This document shows, piece after piece, positions 7,808 through 16,360 of a stretch of DNA of 22,906 nucleotides. Within the stretch, counting starts at the first letter, position 1; each line of letters opens with the position of its first letter. Made by a program: the position numbers and the translations under genes. The notes beneath the pieces were generated by a model that searched no databases, had not been told where the DNA came from, and worked only from the letters and a program-made list of their open reading frames with translations. This DNA is from Silene noctiflora (lineage: Eukaryota > Streptophyta > Magnoliopsida > Caryophyllales > Caryophyllaceae): assembly GCA_009801015.1 (NCBI GenBank), contig VHZZ01000084.1:110391-133296 (forward strand). The letters run 5' to 3'.

Positions 7808-9586
7808 ATGGAAACTCTCCAAGCCGCGTACCGTGACGACGACGACGCACACCAATCGATATCACCTAATCCGATTTCTATCCCTAAATCAAACCCTAAT
7901 CTACCAAATAATGTAACCGACCCAATGTCAGTAGATTCGGCAGCATTGGTTACAATTACCGAACCCGAAATTGATCCGAAAGCGGATGGTTTAGGTTCGG
8001 AGATTGCGAAAAAGGTGGAATTTTTAGTTTCGGAGGATGTGTCAACTGATTCAATCTCTGAAGATGTGAAGAAATCAGAAGAGGATGGAAAAACGACGTC
8101 GTATAGCCCGGTTTTGATTGTGGAAAAACCCGTCACGCCATCGTCTACGGGGATTAAGAAGTCGTCGAAGAAGAAGAGTCGATACACTAGTGTATGGACG
8201 AAGCCGACGTCGAGAAAATGGAAGAAAAGGGCGAAGAATTTAAATGGGAGTAGCAATAAAAACAACAATTTCAACAATGGAAGCAATCAAACTCCGTTAA
8301 CAATGGAGGGAAAGGTACTGCTTACGCCATTCCCGAGATTACCTGAGAAAAACGAGGATTTCCCCGGTGCGAAAATCTGTCTTTCGAAGCTGAACAAGGC
8401 GGAAAAAGTCGAGTTGAGTGAGGATAGATTGAGTGCTGGGAGCTGTAAGGGGTATAGGATGGTGAGGGCGATACGAGGGGTGAATGAAGGAGCGTGGTTT
8501 TTCGAGATAAAGGTAGTACATTTGGGAGAAACGGGTCATACTAGACTCGGGTGGTCGACTGAGAAAGGCGACTTGCAAGCGCCAGTAGGGTATGATGGGT
8601 GTAGTTACGGGTACAGGGATGTTGATGGGAGTAAGGTGCATAAAGCATTGAGGGAGAAGTATGGTGAGGAAGGGTATAAAGAAGGGGATGTTATCGGGTT
8701 TTATATTAGTTTACCGGAGGGTGGTAAGTTTGCGCCAAAGGGACCGCCTTTGGTGGTGTATAAGGGACAGAAGTATGTTTGTGCTGGTGATTATAAAGAG
8801 GAACCCCCCAAGTGTGTTCCTGGTGGGTTTGGTTTCGGTTTTTTGACTTCTTTTGTTGTGTTGTGTTCTGTTTTGTCCCTTAGAATTTCTTTGTTGATTT
8901 TGTGCATAGTTTGTTTGTGTTATGGCTTTTTTGTTACTGTCGTAGGAGTTCAGAACAATGATCTCTTTGGCTTTGTAACAATACGAAGTATTGCAAAATG
9001 CATCACTAGTCACTAGTGCTTCATATATTGTGAAGTGGCAATCTATAGATGATGCACTTTTTGACTTAATTTTCACCAATGGCCCTTCCTAAAAACAGCC
9101 TCTTTGTGTTTCCGACACAATGGTTAGGCTGCGCAAATACTACCCTCTTAACTTTCCATAGGTGGGAACTTAGAGATGCTGAAGTAATGTGGTTATGTGC
9201 CTCATGGGTAACGGCTGTAGTTATTCTTTGAATAAAAAGGCAGCTGAGATATACTCTTTGGGTTTCAATTGCATATTGAGGTTGGTTTTTGTATTGATTG
9301 TATCTATTTTACTGGCGCAGGAAGTGAAATATCTTTCTTCAAAAACGGAATTTGTCAAGGAGTAGCATTCAAGGATCTCCTCGGTGGGTGCTACTATCCT
9401 GCAGCATCAATGTATACCCTTCCTAATCAACCAAATTGTGTGGTCAAGTTTAACTTTGGTCCTGATTTTGAATGTTTCCCTGCTGACTTTGAATGCCGTC
9501 CAGTTCCGAGACCCATGAATGAAGCTCCTTACCATGGATCTGACAGTCAAGTTGAGAATGGTGTCGTAGATGAAAACAAACAATGA
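7808..9586 (+). CDS. TRO: SPRY-domain protein TRAUCO/ASH2R, Ash2 subunit of COMPASS-like H3K4 methyltransferase
   Basis: Nuclear scaffold subunit that works with WDR5, RBL and ATX-type SET proteins in histone H3 lysine-4 methylation. Exon 1 is 7808-8822 and exon 2 is 9321-9586; the intron 8823-9320 is GT-AG, phase 1, rejoining as VPG then SEISFFKNG. The product is 426 aa, somewhat shorter than Arabidopsis TRO (about 500), the difference lying in the variable N terminus. Residues about 1-110 are acidic and low-complexity; 117-143 are basic (KKSSKKKSR, then SRKWKKRAK), a likely nuclear signal. The SPRY domain spans about 190-405, with [58 protein letters not shown] and YYPAASMY as landmarks; it is split by the intron. 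As in other plant Ash2 proteins there is no PHD/winged-helix region. The unspliced frame would read on into the intron to 9016 and add a hydrophobic tail; that is an artefact or retained-intron product. Confidence 0.92.
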
Positions 9587-10758
9587 AATGGTTTCTTTGA
9601 GATGTTCTGTTTCTATTCATACGATTCTTGAACCCTTGGATGCTTGCATTTTTGTTTATAGGAAAACGATTATTTCAGTCGATTCTTTCTGTTACAGAAG
9701 AAGGCAAGATACTAGGAAAAATCAGTACTTTAATATATACTCATCAGGAACTCCAGTTGCTTTAGATTATCTTCTATTCAAATCAATACATTCATCTTGT
9801 ACTTCCTGTTGATTGACTTCATATTTGTTCATTTCTTTTCTGTTAACTGAGATTAAATTTTTGTTGCATCATAGTTCTTCCGATTATGGATTATCTGTCA
9901 TTTAATAAGATATGTTATCTCCAGTACGCTTCTTTGTTCCTCTTTTTAACATTTTGTGTATGAAGGGAGCCATGAAAGCGGTTTTGAAGTACAATGAGGT
10001 TCAAACATAAGTATCGAGTACAACCACCCAATGATTTTACCAGCTAGAGCTTTACCTGACATTAGAGCAAATTGGTACATTTGTGTTCATCTGAAGCTTG
10101 TGCCTGCAATGTGCATCGTTTCAACTGATTGAACCTGTGCTCAGGTCAGTCAATCTCATATTATTTTGCCTATTGATTGATTGTGCAAGTTATTGTAGTG
10201 TTCTCTACCGTGCCCGCTTCATGTTCTTTACTATTGTTATTATTAGACATAGCATTATTATCATTAGCTCATAATTTTTTGTGCTCTTTTTGGCAAGTCA
10301 ACATGCTGAGGATTCTTATTTTATTCGAGTCTAGTTTGGGTTTTTTTCGGGTTTGCCAGGATAGAGCAAAGTAGTTGTAACAGAGGAAGCAATTAGACTA
10401 TCAAACCTCTCAAATAACCAAAGAGAGCCAACTATCTCAACCTAACAATGTTGTCGAAAAAAAAATCTCAAGCTTACCATAATGATAATTGTGTTGACTG
10501 TTGAGAATAGAATCGGATCATTGCTCCATTGTAGCATTCGGTTCCAAAGCCAAAGAATAGCAAATCTTTAGCGCCTTTTTTTCCACTTTTAACACCATAT
10601 TTTACATGCTAACAATTATTGTCTGAGTAGGGAAAAACCTGCAGATGTTAGTTAGCTTACTCGGTAAAGATATTGACGGTTTTATGATGGTACTCATGAC
10701 ATTGTTCTGAACCAGTTAGCATACAAAATGAAACTGAAGCTCCCTTTATACCGAAAGA
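9587..10758. other. ASH2R 3' UTR and intergenic DNA
   Basis: The first few hundred bases are probably 3' UTR, possibly with a 3' UTR intron. No family was recognised in the short plus-strand frames at 9570-9812 and 10177-10374, which are AT-rich and have no motif. No transposon ends were recognised. Confidence 0.4.
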
Positions 10759-10940
10759 ATGACAGCTAGAGATGCACCATGCACCGAGGTCCAAGGAAAT
10801 GCGTCTGATTGGATACTGTCGCCTGTCGGAGACTACAGAGGTTCGGAAAGGCTAAACAAGCCTTGTTCTTTCATGCTCATGCAGGACAACATGAATCAGG
10901 AGCCTATAATACTTGAATCAAATGCTTGTAAAAAACCTTT
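10759..10940 (+). other. Unidentified coding-like stretch
   Basis: An ATG-initiated frame of about 60 codons with balanced composition (TEVQGNASDWILSPVGDYRG, then SERLNKPCSFMLMQDN) runs until a poly-T tract at about 10939. It is less AT-rich than its surroundings and reads like a remnant of a protein-coding exon. I recognise no family. It has no clear splice partner, so it may be chance or an exon relic. Confidence 0.2.
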
Positions 10941-10969
10941 TTTTTTTTTTTTTTGGCAAAACCGTACTT

Positions 10970-11015
10970 CCTCCGTCCCAATCATTTCCTTCCGTTTTAT
11001 AAGGAGACAGGAGGA
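10970..11015. mobile_element. Stowaway-like MITE fragment
   Basis: TACTTCCTCCGTCCCAATCA at 10970 resembles the CTCCCTCCGTCCC tip of Stowaway MITEs, and GACAGGAGGAATAA follows at 11005-11018 in roughly the opposite sense. Only about 45 bp remain, so it is either a solo end or an internally deleted copy. It sits just after a poly-T run (10939-10954). Confidence 0.4.
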
Positions 11016-11365
11016 ATAATTTTTCATTCTTGTAAGGTCCTTGCTCGAAGGATATTACGAGCTATTCCGTAAATCACATCTTTTTTCCGTTACACTACAA
11101 AACATGCCAAGATCGACTATGAAATCAATACCACTATTTATTTCTTGGTGGCGTGATATTATACGAAATCCAAAATATTGCGTAAGCACGAAATTCATCA
11201 TTAACTTTAATAACACATTTATCAATGTATTTAAATTTCTGAAAACAAGAAAATCATGTATATATTCATGCTTCAAGGAAAGAAAAACAAACATTAGCTT
11301 CCAAGGAAGAACAAAAGCTTTTTGGCCCTATACTTGATGCTTAAAATATGCAATAAGACACCTTA
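11016..11365. other. Intergenic DNA
   Basis: Short frames on both strands (for example 11041-11337 plus and 11055-11294 minus) overlap each other and show no motif. No gene or repeat boundaries were recognised. Confidence 0.35.
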
Positions 11366-11405
11366 TAATAATAATTATAATAATAATAATAATAATAATA
11401 ATAAT
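11366..11405. repeat. Microsatellite (AAT)n
   Basis: An ATA/AAT trinucleotide run of about 40 bp, interrupted once near its start, just before the foldback MITE at 11478. It would vary in length between individuals. Confidence 0.9.
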
Positions 11406-11477
11406 GTAATGCTTTACATTACGTGTAAATGTAATCAAGAGTTAATCAATCCATTCATTTTACACAAATTCTCATTG

Positions 11478-11645
11478 AAGACGGGCACTATCCGTCACAA
11501 GCTGAAGACGGATAGTGCTCCTCTCACAATATGCAAGTGACACTAAACATGGATGTTCCATTTTCCACCCACTCGTCCTCCCACTTGCTTTAATGTGAGG
11601 GGACATTATCCGTCTTCAGCTTGTGACGGATAGTGTCCGTCACAA
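11478..11645. mobile_element. Foldback MITE with GACGGrCACTATCCGTC termini
   Basis: The left arm (11480-11519: GACGGGCACTATCCGTCACA, then AGCTGAAGACGGATAGTG) and right arm (about 11604-11641, its inverse complement with about two mismatches) enclose a unique loop of about 85 bp. Each arm also contains an internal smaller inversion (TATCCGTC against GACGGATA). Total length is about 165 bp, with no coding capacity. The termini resemble those at 20049-20224 and 22298-22468, suggesting one family or related families. A target duplication is not clear. Confidence 0.75.
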
Positions 11646-12711
11646 GTAAGACGCTTTGTTCATTTTATGCTTTCTATCACTCTCAATCAATAGTCAATTA
11701 TCCAAAGGAATCTAAACAAGATAAGTTACAATTTTTGTGACTTTCTTGGTTATTTTTGTGATGAGATTGTCGTATACGTATAGCATAACGTAATTTATTA
11801 TACAGATTTAAATATACAACAATCACATATTATTTTACTTTTAAAGTGTTTTATAAAGCGGTTTTACACCAAACATATTGGTTTAATAAGAATCGCTATT
11901 ATAAAGCAATTAAAATCCCATTTTCCACAATTATTAGTTGCATAGTTTTACATTAATCAATCCGGATCACTATATTGGTTTAATAATTGTCATATATTCC
12001 TTCCCCCCCTAGACTTTCCACTAATATTGTGTTTTTCAGTCCCTTGTAAAACAGTTTTACATTAATCAATCCGGATCACTATATTGGTTTTAAAAAAATT
12101 ACACTCTTAAAATCGAATAAAATCCCGTTTTACACAAATTCTCGTATCAAGCATCTCTATCTTATCAATAATTTGTGTTAGGACCTATTTGGCAAACGAT
12201 AGAAGCTGAATTATATTTGCATATAATGTTATAGAATACGGTTAGCAGATTTTAGTAGCAGGTTTGACCATTAATATAAATTAGCAGATTCACAAATAGG
12301 TATTTAGTAATTAGTAGAATATATGACAATTATTTCATTTTTATGTACAAATTGAATATGTTTTTCCAACATGCTACTAACAACAACATATTAAAAAACA
12401 CACATTCCAACCAACATGCTATCAAAATATGTTATTTATCAAACACAAAAAATTCATGTCAAGATCTATTAATCTTACCCGATATACTCTTTACCAACCA
12501 GAGCATTAATATAATAACGGTCTTTCTAGCTTATGCCCTAATGACACACATTAATAACCTAAATATGATAAGATTTACTAAACACTCTTACTAAAATGGT
12601 AAAAATGAGGTTTACTTAATATCCGATTAGAATATATTATAAATATTTTCACATTTAGATTATTAATATCTACCCTTAAGTCACACGTCAGAAAAATCAA
12701 TATAGTAATAA
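11646..12711. other. AT-rich intergenic DNA with degenerate MITE ends
   Basis: Holds several copies of a motif built on ...GTTTTACA...TATTGGTTTAATAA (near 11856-11890, 11944-11985 and 12053-12093). Around 12180 aggacctatttggcaaac resembles the 'CCTGTTTGGCAAA' terminus of some hAT-like repeats, with no matching right end found. No gene was recognised. Confidence 0.4.
11944..12090. repeat. Pair of identical 38-bp direct repeats
   Basis: The same 38 bases (beginning agttttacattaatcaatc and ending tatattggttt) occur at 11944-11981 and 12053-12090, 109 bp apart, with no mismatch. A weaker third copy lacking the middle lies at 11857-11886. This looks like a local tandem duplication inside an old MITE. 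Confidence 0.8.
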
Positions 12712-13311
12712 TCCTCTTTCTATAAAAGCTAAAACAATTAGATGATTTCTATTGACTGCTTGAAATTAGGAAAAAAACTGACTTTTGATGTGAAACATGG
12801 GTTCCTACTTTTTAATTGATTTAATTTCTTTAAGCATTCATTTGCAATTGAAGCATACATAAAAGTATACCAACAATCAATACACAAATGTTGTAATATA
12901 TAATCATATGTTAAAATATAATTATAAACATCGAAAAATCTAAAAATTGCAAAAAAAAAAAAAAAAATACGAAAAAAATGAAATAAAAATTACAAAACAA
13001 CAATTCTAATCTAAAATAATAAATAATAAATTTTTTTGTAACTGAATATTGTTCACAAATTTAAACTTATTAAATATGGAATGCAGATGTATACTATGTT
13101 TGACACATTTTATAATATTATACTCCGTACATTGTTCGCATATAAAATCACCGTACCTACAATATTGTCATATTAATGTGATACCATATGAACCAATATT
13201 GTAATTATCAGTTGAAAACATTACGTCTAATTATATTTAAATTATAATTAAAATGTTTCATATCGTAATTTTAAAGCGATCCGTGCAATTTTTGCACGGG
13301 TATAAAACTAG
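12712..13311 (+). mobile_element. Non-autonomous Helitron, about 600 bp
   Basis: The 3' end is textbook: hairpin CCGTGC-aattttt-GCACGG (13281-13299), 8 bases, then CTAG (13308-13311) followed by host T at 13312. The proposed 5' end is TCCTCTTTCTATAAAAGC at 12712, preceded by host A at 12711, as expected for insertion between A and T. There are no terminal inverted repeats or target duplications, as is typical. The body is AT-rich with no Rep/helicase coding, so it depends on autonomous relatives. The 3' end is about 285 bp before the ATG of the F-box gene. The 5' boundary is less certain than the 3' end. Confidence 0.72.
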
Positions 13312-13480
13312 TTACTCGTACTTGCAAAGTTTATATTGTTCCATTATCCCCTATCCATTGTGAATGTCCCCAAGTGTCAACACATTTGGATCTAGCACAT
13401 TTAATGACATCACCCTCCCTAATTAACTCATTAAATAAATCTTGTCCCTTCACTTTCAAACAAAGACAAAACACAAAAAA

Positions 13481-13518
13481 ATAAATAAATAAATAAATAA
13501 ATAAAAATAAATAAATAA
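13481..13518. repeat. Microsatellite (AAAT)n
   Basis: aaataaataaataaataa run with small interruptions, in the leader or promoter region of the F-box gene. It generates the hydrophobic minus-strand frame 13331-13546, which is not a gene. Confidence 0.85.
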
Positions 13519-13596
13519 CAAAAACCCCATAAAAATCCAAAACCAAAAATTCAATCTTTTTATTTCTTCATCATTTCATCATCTTTTTTTTCTTCA

Positions 13597-14709
13597 ATGG
13601 AATTCAATAATTTACCAAAAGATATAATCTTTGACATATTTTCAAGGATTCCTTTGAAACCCCTTTACAAATTACGAATTGTTTGTAAAAAATGGCAATT
13701 ACTTCTTGATTTATCTTCAGAATTTAGACAATTTTATCATAAAATTCACAAAATTAGTCCAATTTTGTTGTTTAAACAAGAAAACAATGAAAACCCAACT
13801 ACCCAATTATGTTCTTACTACATTGATGGCACTCAAATTCAACAATTTTCTACAAATTTTCCACAAAAATTAACTTCAATCCTTTCTTGTAATGGTATTC
13901 TTTGTTTAATCTCTGAATCACAAGCTTTACTCTATGACCCAATAATTAAAAGAGTGTCAATCCTTCCAAATTCATCACATTTCAGCTCAACTTTCAGTTG
14001 GGCTTTCGGGTTTTCGCAGTCTCGAAACGAATTCAGACTAATTCATTTCTATACTATTGAAAAGTTTGATAATTTTCATTATTGTTTGGCTAAGGAAGTA
14101 ATGTGTGAGATTATTAGTTACCCAAGTTCACATCTTGGATTAGTTTTTGAAAATGATTGGAAATTTCTTGGGAAATGTCCATTTAATGTATTGGGTAGGA
14201 AAGATTATGCTTTTGTTGATGGGAAATTTTATTGGTTAATTGGGGAAAAAAAGTTTAATCCAGATTGTATAAAAATTATGTCTTTTAATTTAGAAATTGA
14301 GATTTTTGGGATTGTTTGTTTTCCTAGAAGTTACTCAAATAGATCAGTTGAATGCTTAGATTTAGTTGAAATTAATGGTAAATTGTGTTTAACTGATAGA
14401 TTACCATGGGATTCAAGTATGAATGTTTGGATGATGATGAAAGAAGAAGAGGGTTTTTCAAATTATTGGGAAATGAAGTATAAAATTGATCTTATGGGTG
14501 TTCTTCATCATGATGTTAGGATTTTAGGTTATTTGAGTAATAAGGTTAATGATTGTGAAAATGATGGTGAAATTTTGATGAAAATTGGGGAACAAAGTTT
14601 TGGGTTGTATGAACTTGAAAGTCAATTGTTTAAGGAATTGGTTGATGGGATTGATAACATTCATGGGTGGAATTTGCAGTTGATGATTGACAGGAAGGTT
14701 CTGTTGTAA
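13597..14709 (+). CDS. F-box protein with F-box-associated (FBA-like) C-terminal region
   Basis: Predicted substrate-recognition subunit of an SCF (Skp1-Cullin-F-box) ubiquitin ligase; its target is unknown. It is a single uninterrupted exon of 370 aa. The F-box is at residues about 4-42 (NNLPKDIIFDIFSRIPLKPL, then LRIVCKKWQLLL), with the usual LP, IF/L-RxP and V-KxW positions. The middle has the FBA hallmark: SCNGILCLI followed by LLYDPIIKRVSILPN and WAFGFSQSRNEFRLI. The remainder is divergent and leucine/isoleucine rich. The start ATG is preceded by a CT-rich leader (13550-13596), a common plant initiation context. The coding sequence is strongly AT-biased, like its surroundings. The last 41 codons are part of a repeat unit that recurs three times downstream (14766-15133). 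A Helitron 3' end lies 285 bp upstream. Such genes belong to large fast-evolving families in plants. Confidence 0.88.
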   Translation: MEFNNLPKDIIFDIFSRIPLKPLYKLRIVCKKWQLLLDLSSEFRQFYHKIHKISPILLFKQENNENPTTQLCSYYIDGTQIQQFSTNFPQKLTSILSCNGILCLISESQALLYDPIIKRVSILPNSSHFSSTFSWAFGFSQSRNEFRLIHFYTIEKFDNFHYCLAKEVMCEIISYPSSHLGLVFENDWKFLGKCPFNVLGRKDYAFVDGKFYWLIGEKKFNPDCIKIMSFNLEIEIFGIVCFPRSYSNRSVECLDLVEINGKLCLTDRLPWDSSMNVWMMMKEEEGFSNYWEMKYKIDLMGVLHHDVRILGYLSNKVNDCENDGEILMKIGEQSFGLYELESQLFKELVDGIDNIHGWNLQLMIDRKVLL

Positions 14710-15133
14710 GACGGTCATATCTGTCTTAAGCAAAACGAGTATTTTAACTATAAAGTTTCATTTTTGGGGAACAAAGTTTCGGGTTGTATGAACTTGAAAG
14801 TCAATTGTTTAGACAATTGACATGGATGAAATTTGCAGTTGATGAGTGACAGGAAGGTACAGTCGAGTTGGTCTCCCTTCAGACGGTTATATCTGTCTCA
14901 AGCGAGACGGGTATTCAAGGTTCCATTTTGGGGAACAGAGTTTTGGGTGATGGAATCTGCAATTGATAATGTAAGTAGGTACAGTCGAGTTGTTCTTTCT
15001 TCAGACGATCATATCTTTCTTAAGAGATACGGGTATTTTAAGGTTCCATTTTCGGGGAACAAAGTTTTGGGTTGTCAATTGTTTACAGAATTGGGTGATG
15101 GAATCTGCAATTGATGATTGACAGGAAGCTTCT
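14587..15133 (+). repeat. Degenerate tandem array made from the F-box gene 3' end
   Basis: Four units begin with GGGGAACAaAGTTTtGGG at 14587, 14766, 14930 and 15054 (spacings 179, 164 and 124 bp). The first unit includes the last 41 codons of the F-box gene plus its stop. Units 2-4 repeat the same coding-like phrases (GGTTGTATGAACTTGAAAG, TTTGCAGTTGATGA, TGACAGGAAGGT) followed by a 3' UTR-like phrase (agacggtcatatctgtctta and relatives). They are shortened and carry point changes and indels, so they do not encode an intact protein. The array ends near 15133 with ttgatgattgacaggaagct. Confidence 0.85.
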
Positions 15134-16317
15134 GTTATATAAGTAGAGGTCCTATTCGGCTTGAATTCGAACTAAGTCGGATAGTATACACAAGAAAAGT
15201 AAGTAGGTTATGTTAGATCTTTTAAGGTTCCAATTTTGGGAAAGGTTTTGTCTGTTTTCTGATATTTTAGGAAAAGAAAATAATCTGAGACACAAAATAG
15301 AAAGAAAATAAAGACTGTACCATGCTGTTGTAGGACCATTTTACTGTAAACTTTACCATGTTTAAAATGGTCTCAAAGTTACTGTAAGTGGTGGTTATAC
15401 TACTTTTTACTGAGATGAAATCTTTTATTCCATATTTGCAGTATGAAGTTTGAACAATTGAGTTGAGAATCTGTCAGCAGAAGTGAAATTATTAAGTTTA
15501 TTTGCAGTTAAATTCGAAGTTAAACACTCCTTGGCATGGGAAAGAAAATAATTACAGTGTAAAACAATTGGAAAAGATATTTTACTCGAAGATAGTCTGA
15601 CATCAAAACTATCGGAACTTTAAAAAGGCGAGTTTAATGCAGGAAGGAGGCAGCTAGATGTAAAAAAGAATTCTCATAAGTTGTCAGTTTAACAGTTCCG
15701 GTCTCAAAATCCAGCTCGACTTCAGGCCCTGGTCTTACCTTCTTCGAGGCCTTATTGATCGGTTACCACAGAATGATTGTGATGCATGTGGAGATATTTA
15801 CACAGAATAGATGAAAGAAAGCTCAATAACATCTGAAAGCTCGAGATCAGTATATAACTGCCGAGAGTTATGCAACATCTGAAAGCTCGAGATCAGTATA
15901 TAGAAGTACAGACCACCTCCAGTCGCCCCTCTTCTTAAATGGGTCATTGCAGAAAGCACAATTAACATTTACTGTATGGTCGGGCACACCGTTCATCTGC
16001 ATTAGACTTCTCTTAAGTGCGCTCAGAGTTCAGACAAAGAGTTTGACGCGAATGTGAGAACTGAAAATCCCGCTAAAATATCGAGAATTGGATTATTTTT
16101 TTCCAAACAATAATATCGCTATAAATAAAAATAACTTTGTCACTCATTATATGATGAATTATTTCAACAACTCGACTTTTAAAAAGTTTTATATTAACAT
16201 AATACTCGTACAATTCTAAATGAGGTTACGAGTTACGAGTTACGACTTACGACCACCATGATAAAATGCTGATAATTCCGTCGTCACTATTCAACTTTCC
16301 CTCTAATTACAAATTAC
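15134..16317. other. Intergenic DNA between the F-box and PIG-Y genes
   Basis: No definite gene. A minus-strand open stretch at 15634-15762 (42 codons, including VRPGPEVELDFETGTVKL) has protein-like composition but no recognised family. A 29-bp direct repeat lies at 15828-15856 and 15874-15902. The final 100 bp is probably the PIG-Y promoter. Confidence 0.4.
15828..15902. repeat. 29-bp direct repeat pair
   Basis: aacatctgaaagctcgagat plus cagtatata occurs identically at 15828-15856 and 15874-15902, period 46 bp: a small tandem duplication. Confidence 0.85.
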
Positions 16318-16326
16318 AAACCCTAA
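16318..16326 (+). promoter_or_regulatory. Telo-box before the PIG-Y gene
   Basis: AAACCCTAA lies 35 bp upstream of the ATG at 16361, in the likely 5' UTR. The same motif precedes the ASH2R gene at 7683-7691. Confidence 0.45.
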
Positions 16327-16360
16327 CACCCTCCAATTTCCCAATTCAAATTCAAATTCA

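Noticed and set aside
7786-9079. Minus-strand frames of 166, 100 and 122 codons opposite the ASH2R gene
   Set aside because: They mirror ASH2R exon 1 and its intron, have no family motifs and overlap each other; typical antisense shadows.
13331-13546. Minus-strand 71-codon frame with a hydrophobic segment
   Set aside because: The hydrophobic run is the AAAT microsatellite read as Phe/Leu/Ile/Tyr; no gene signal.
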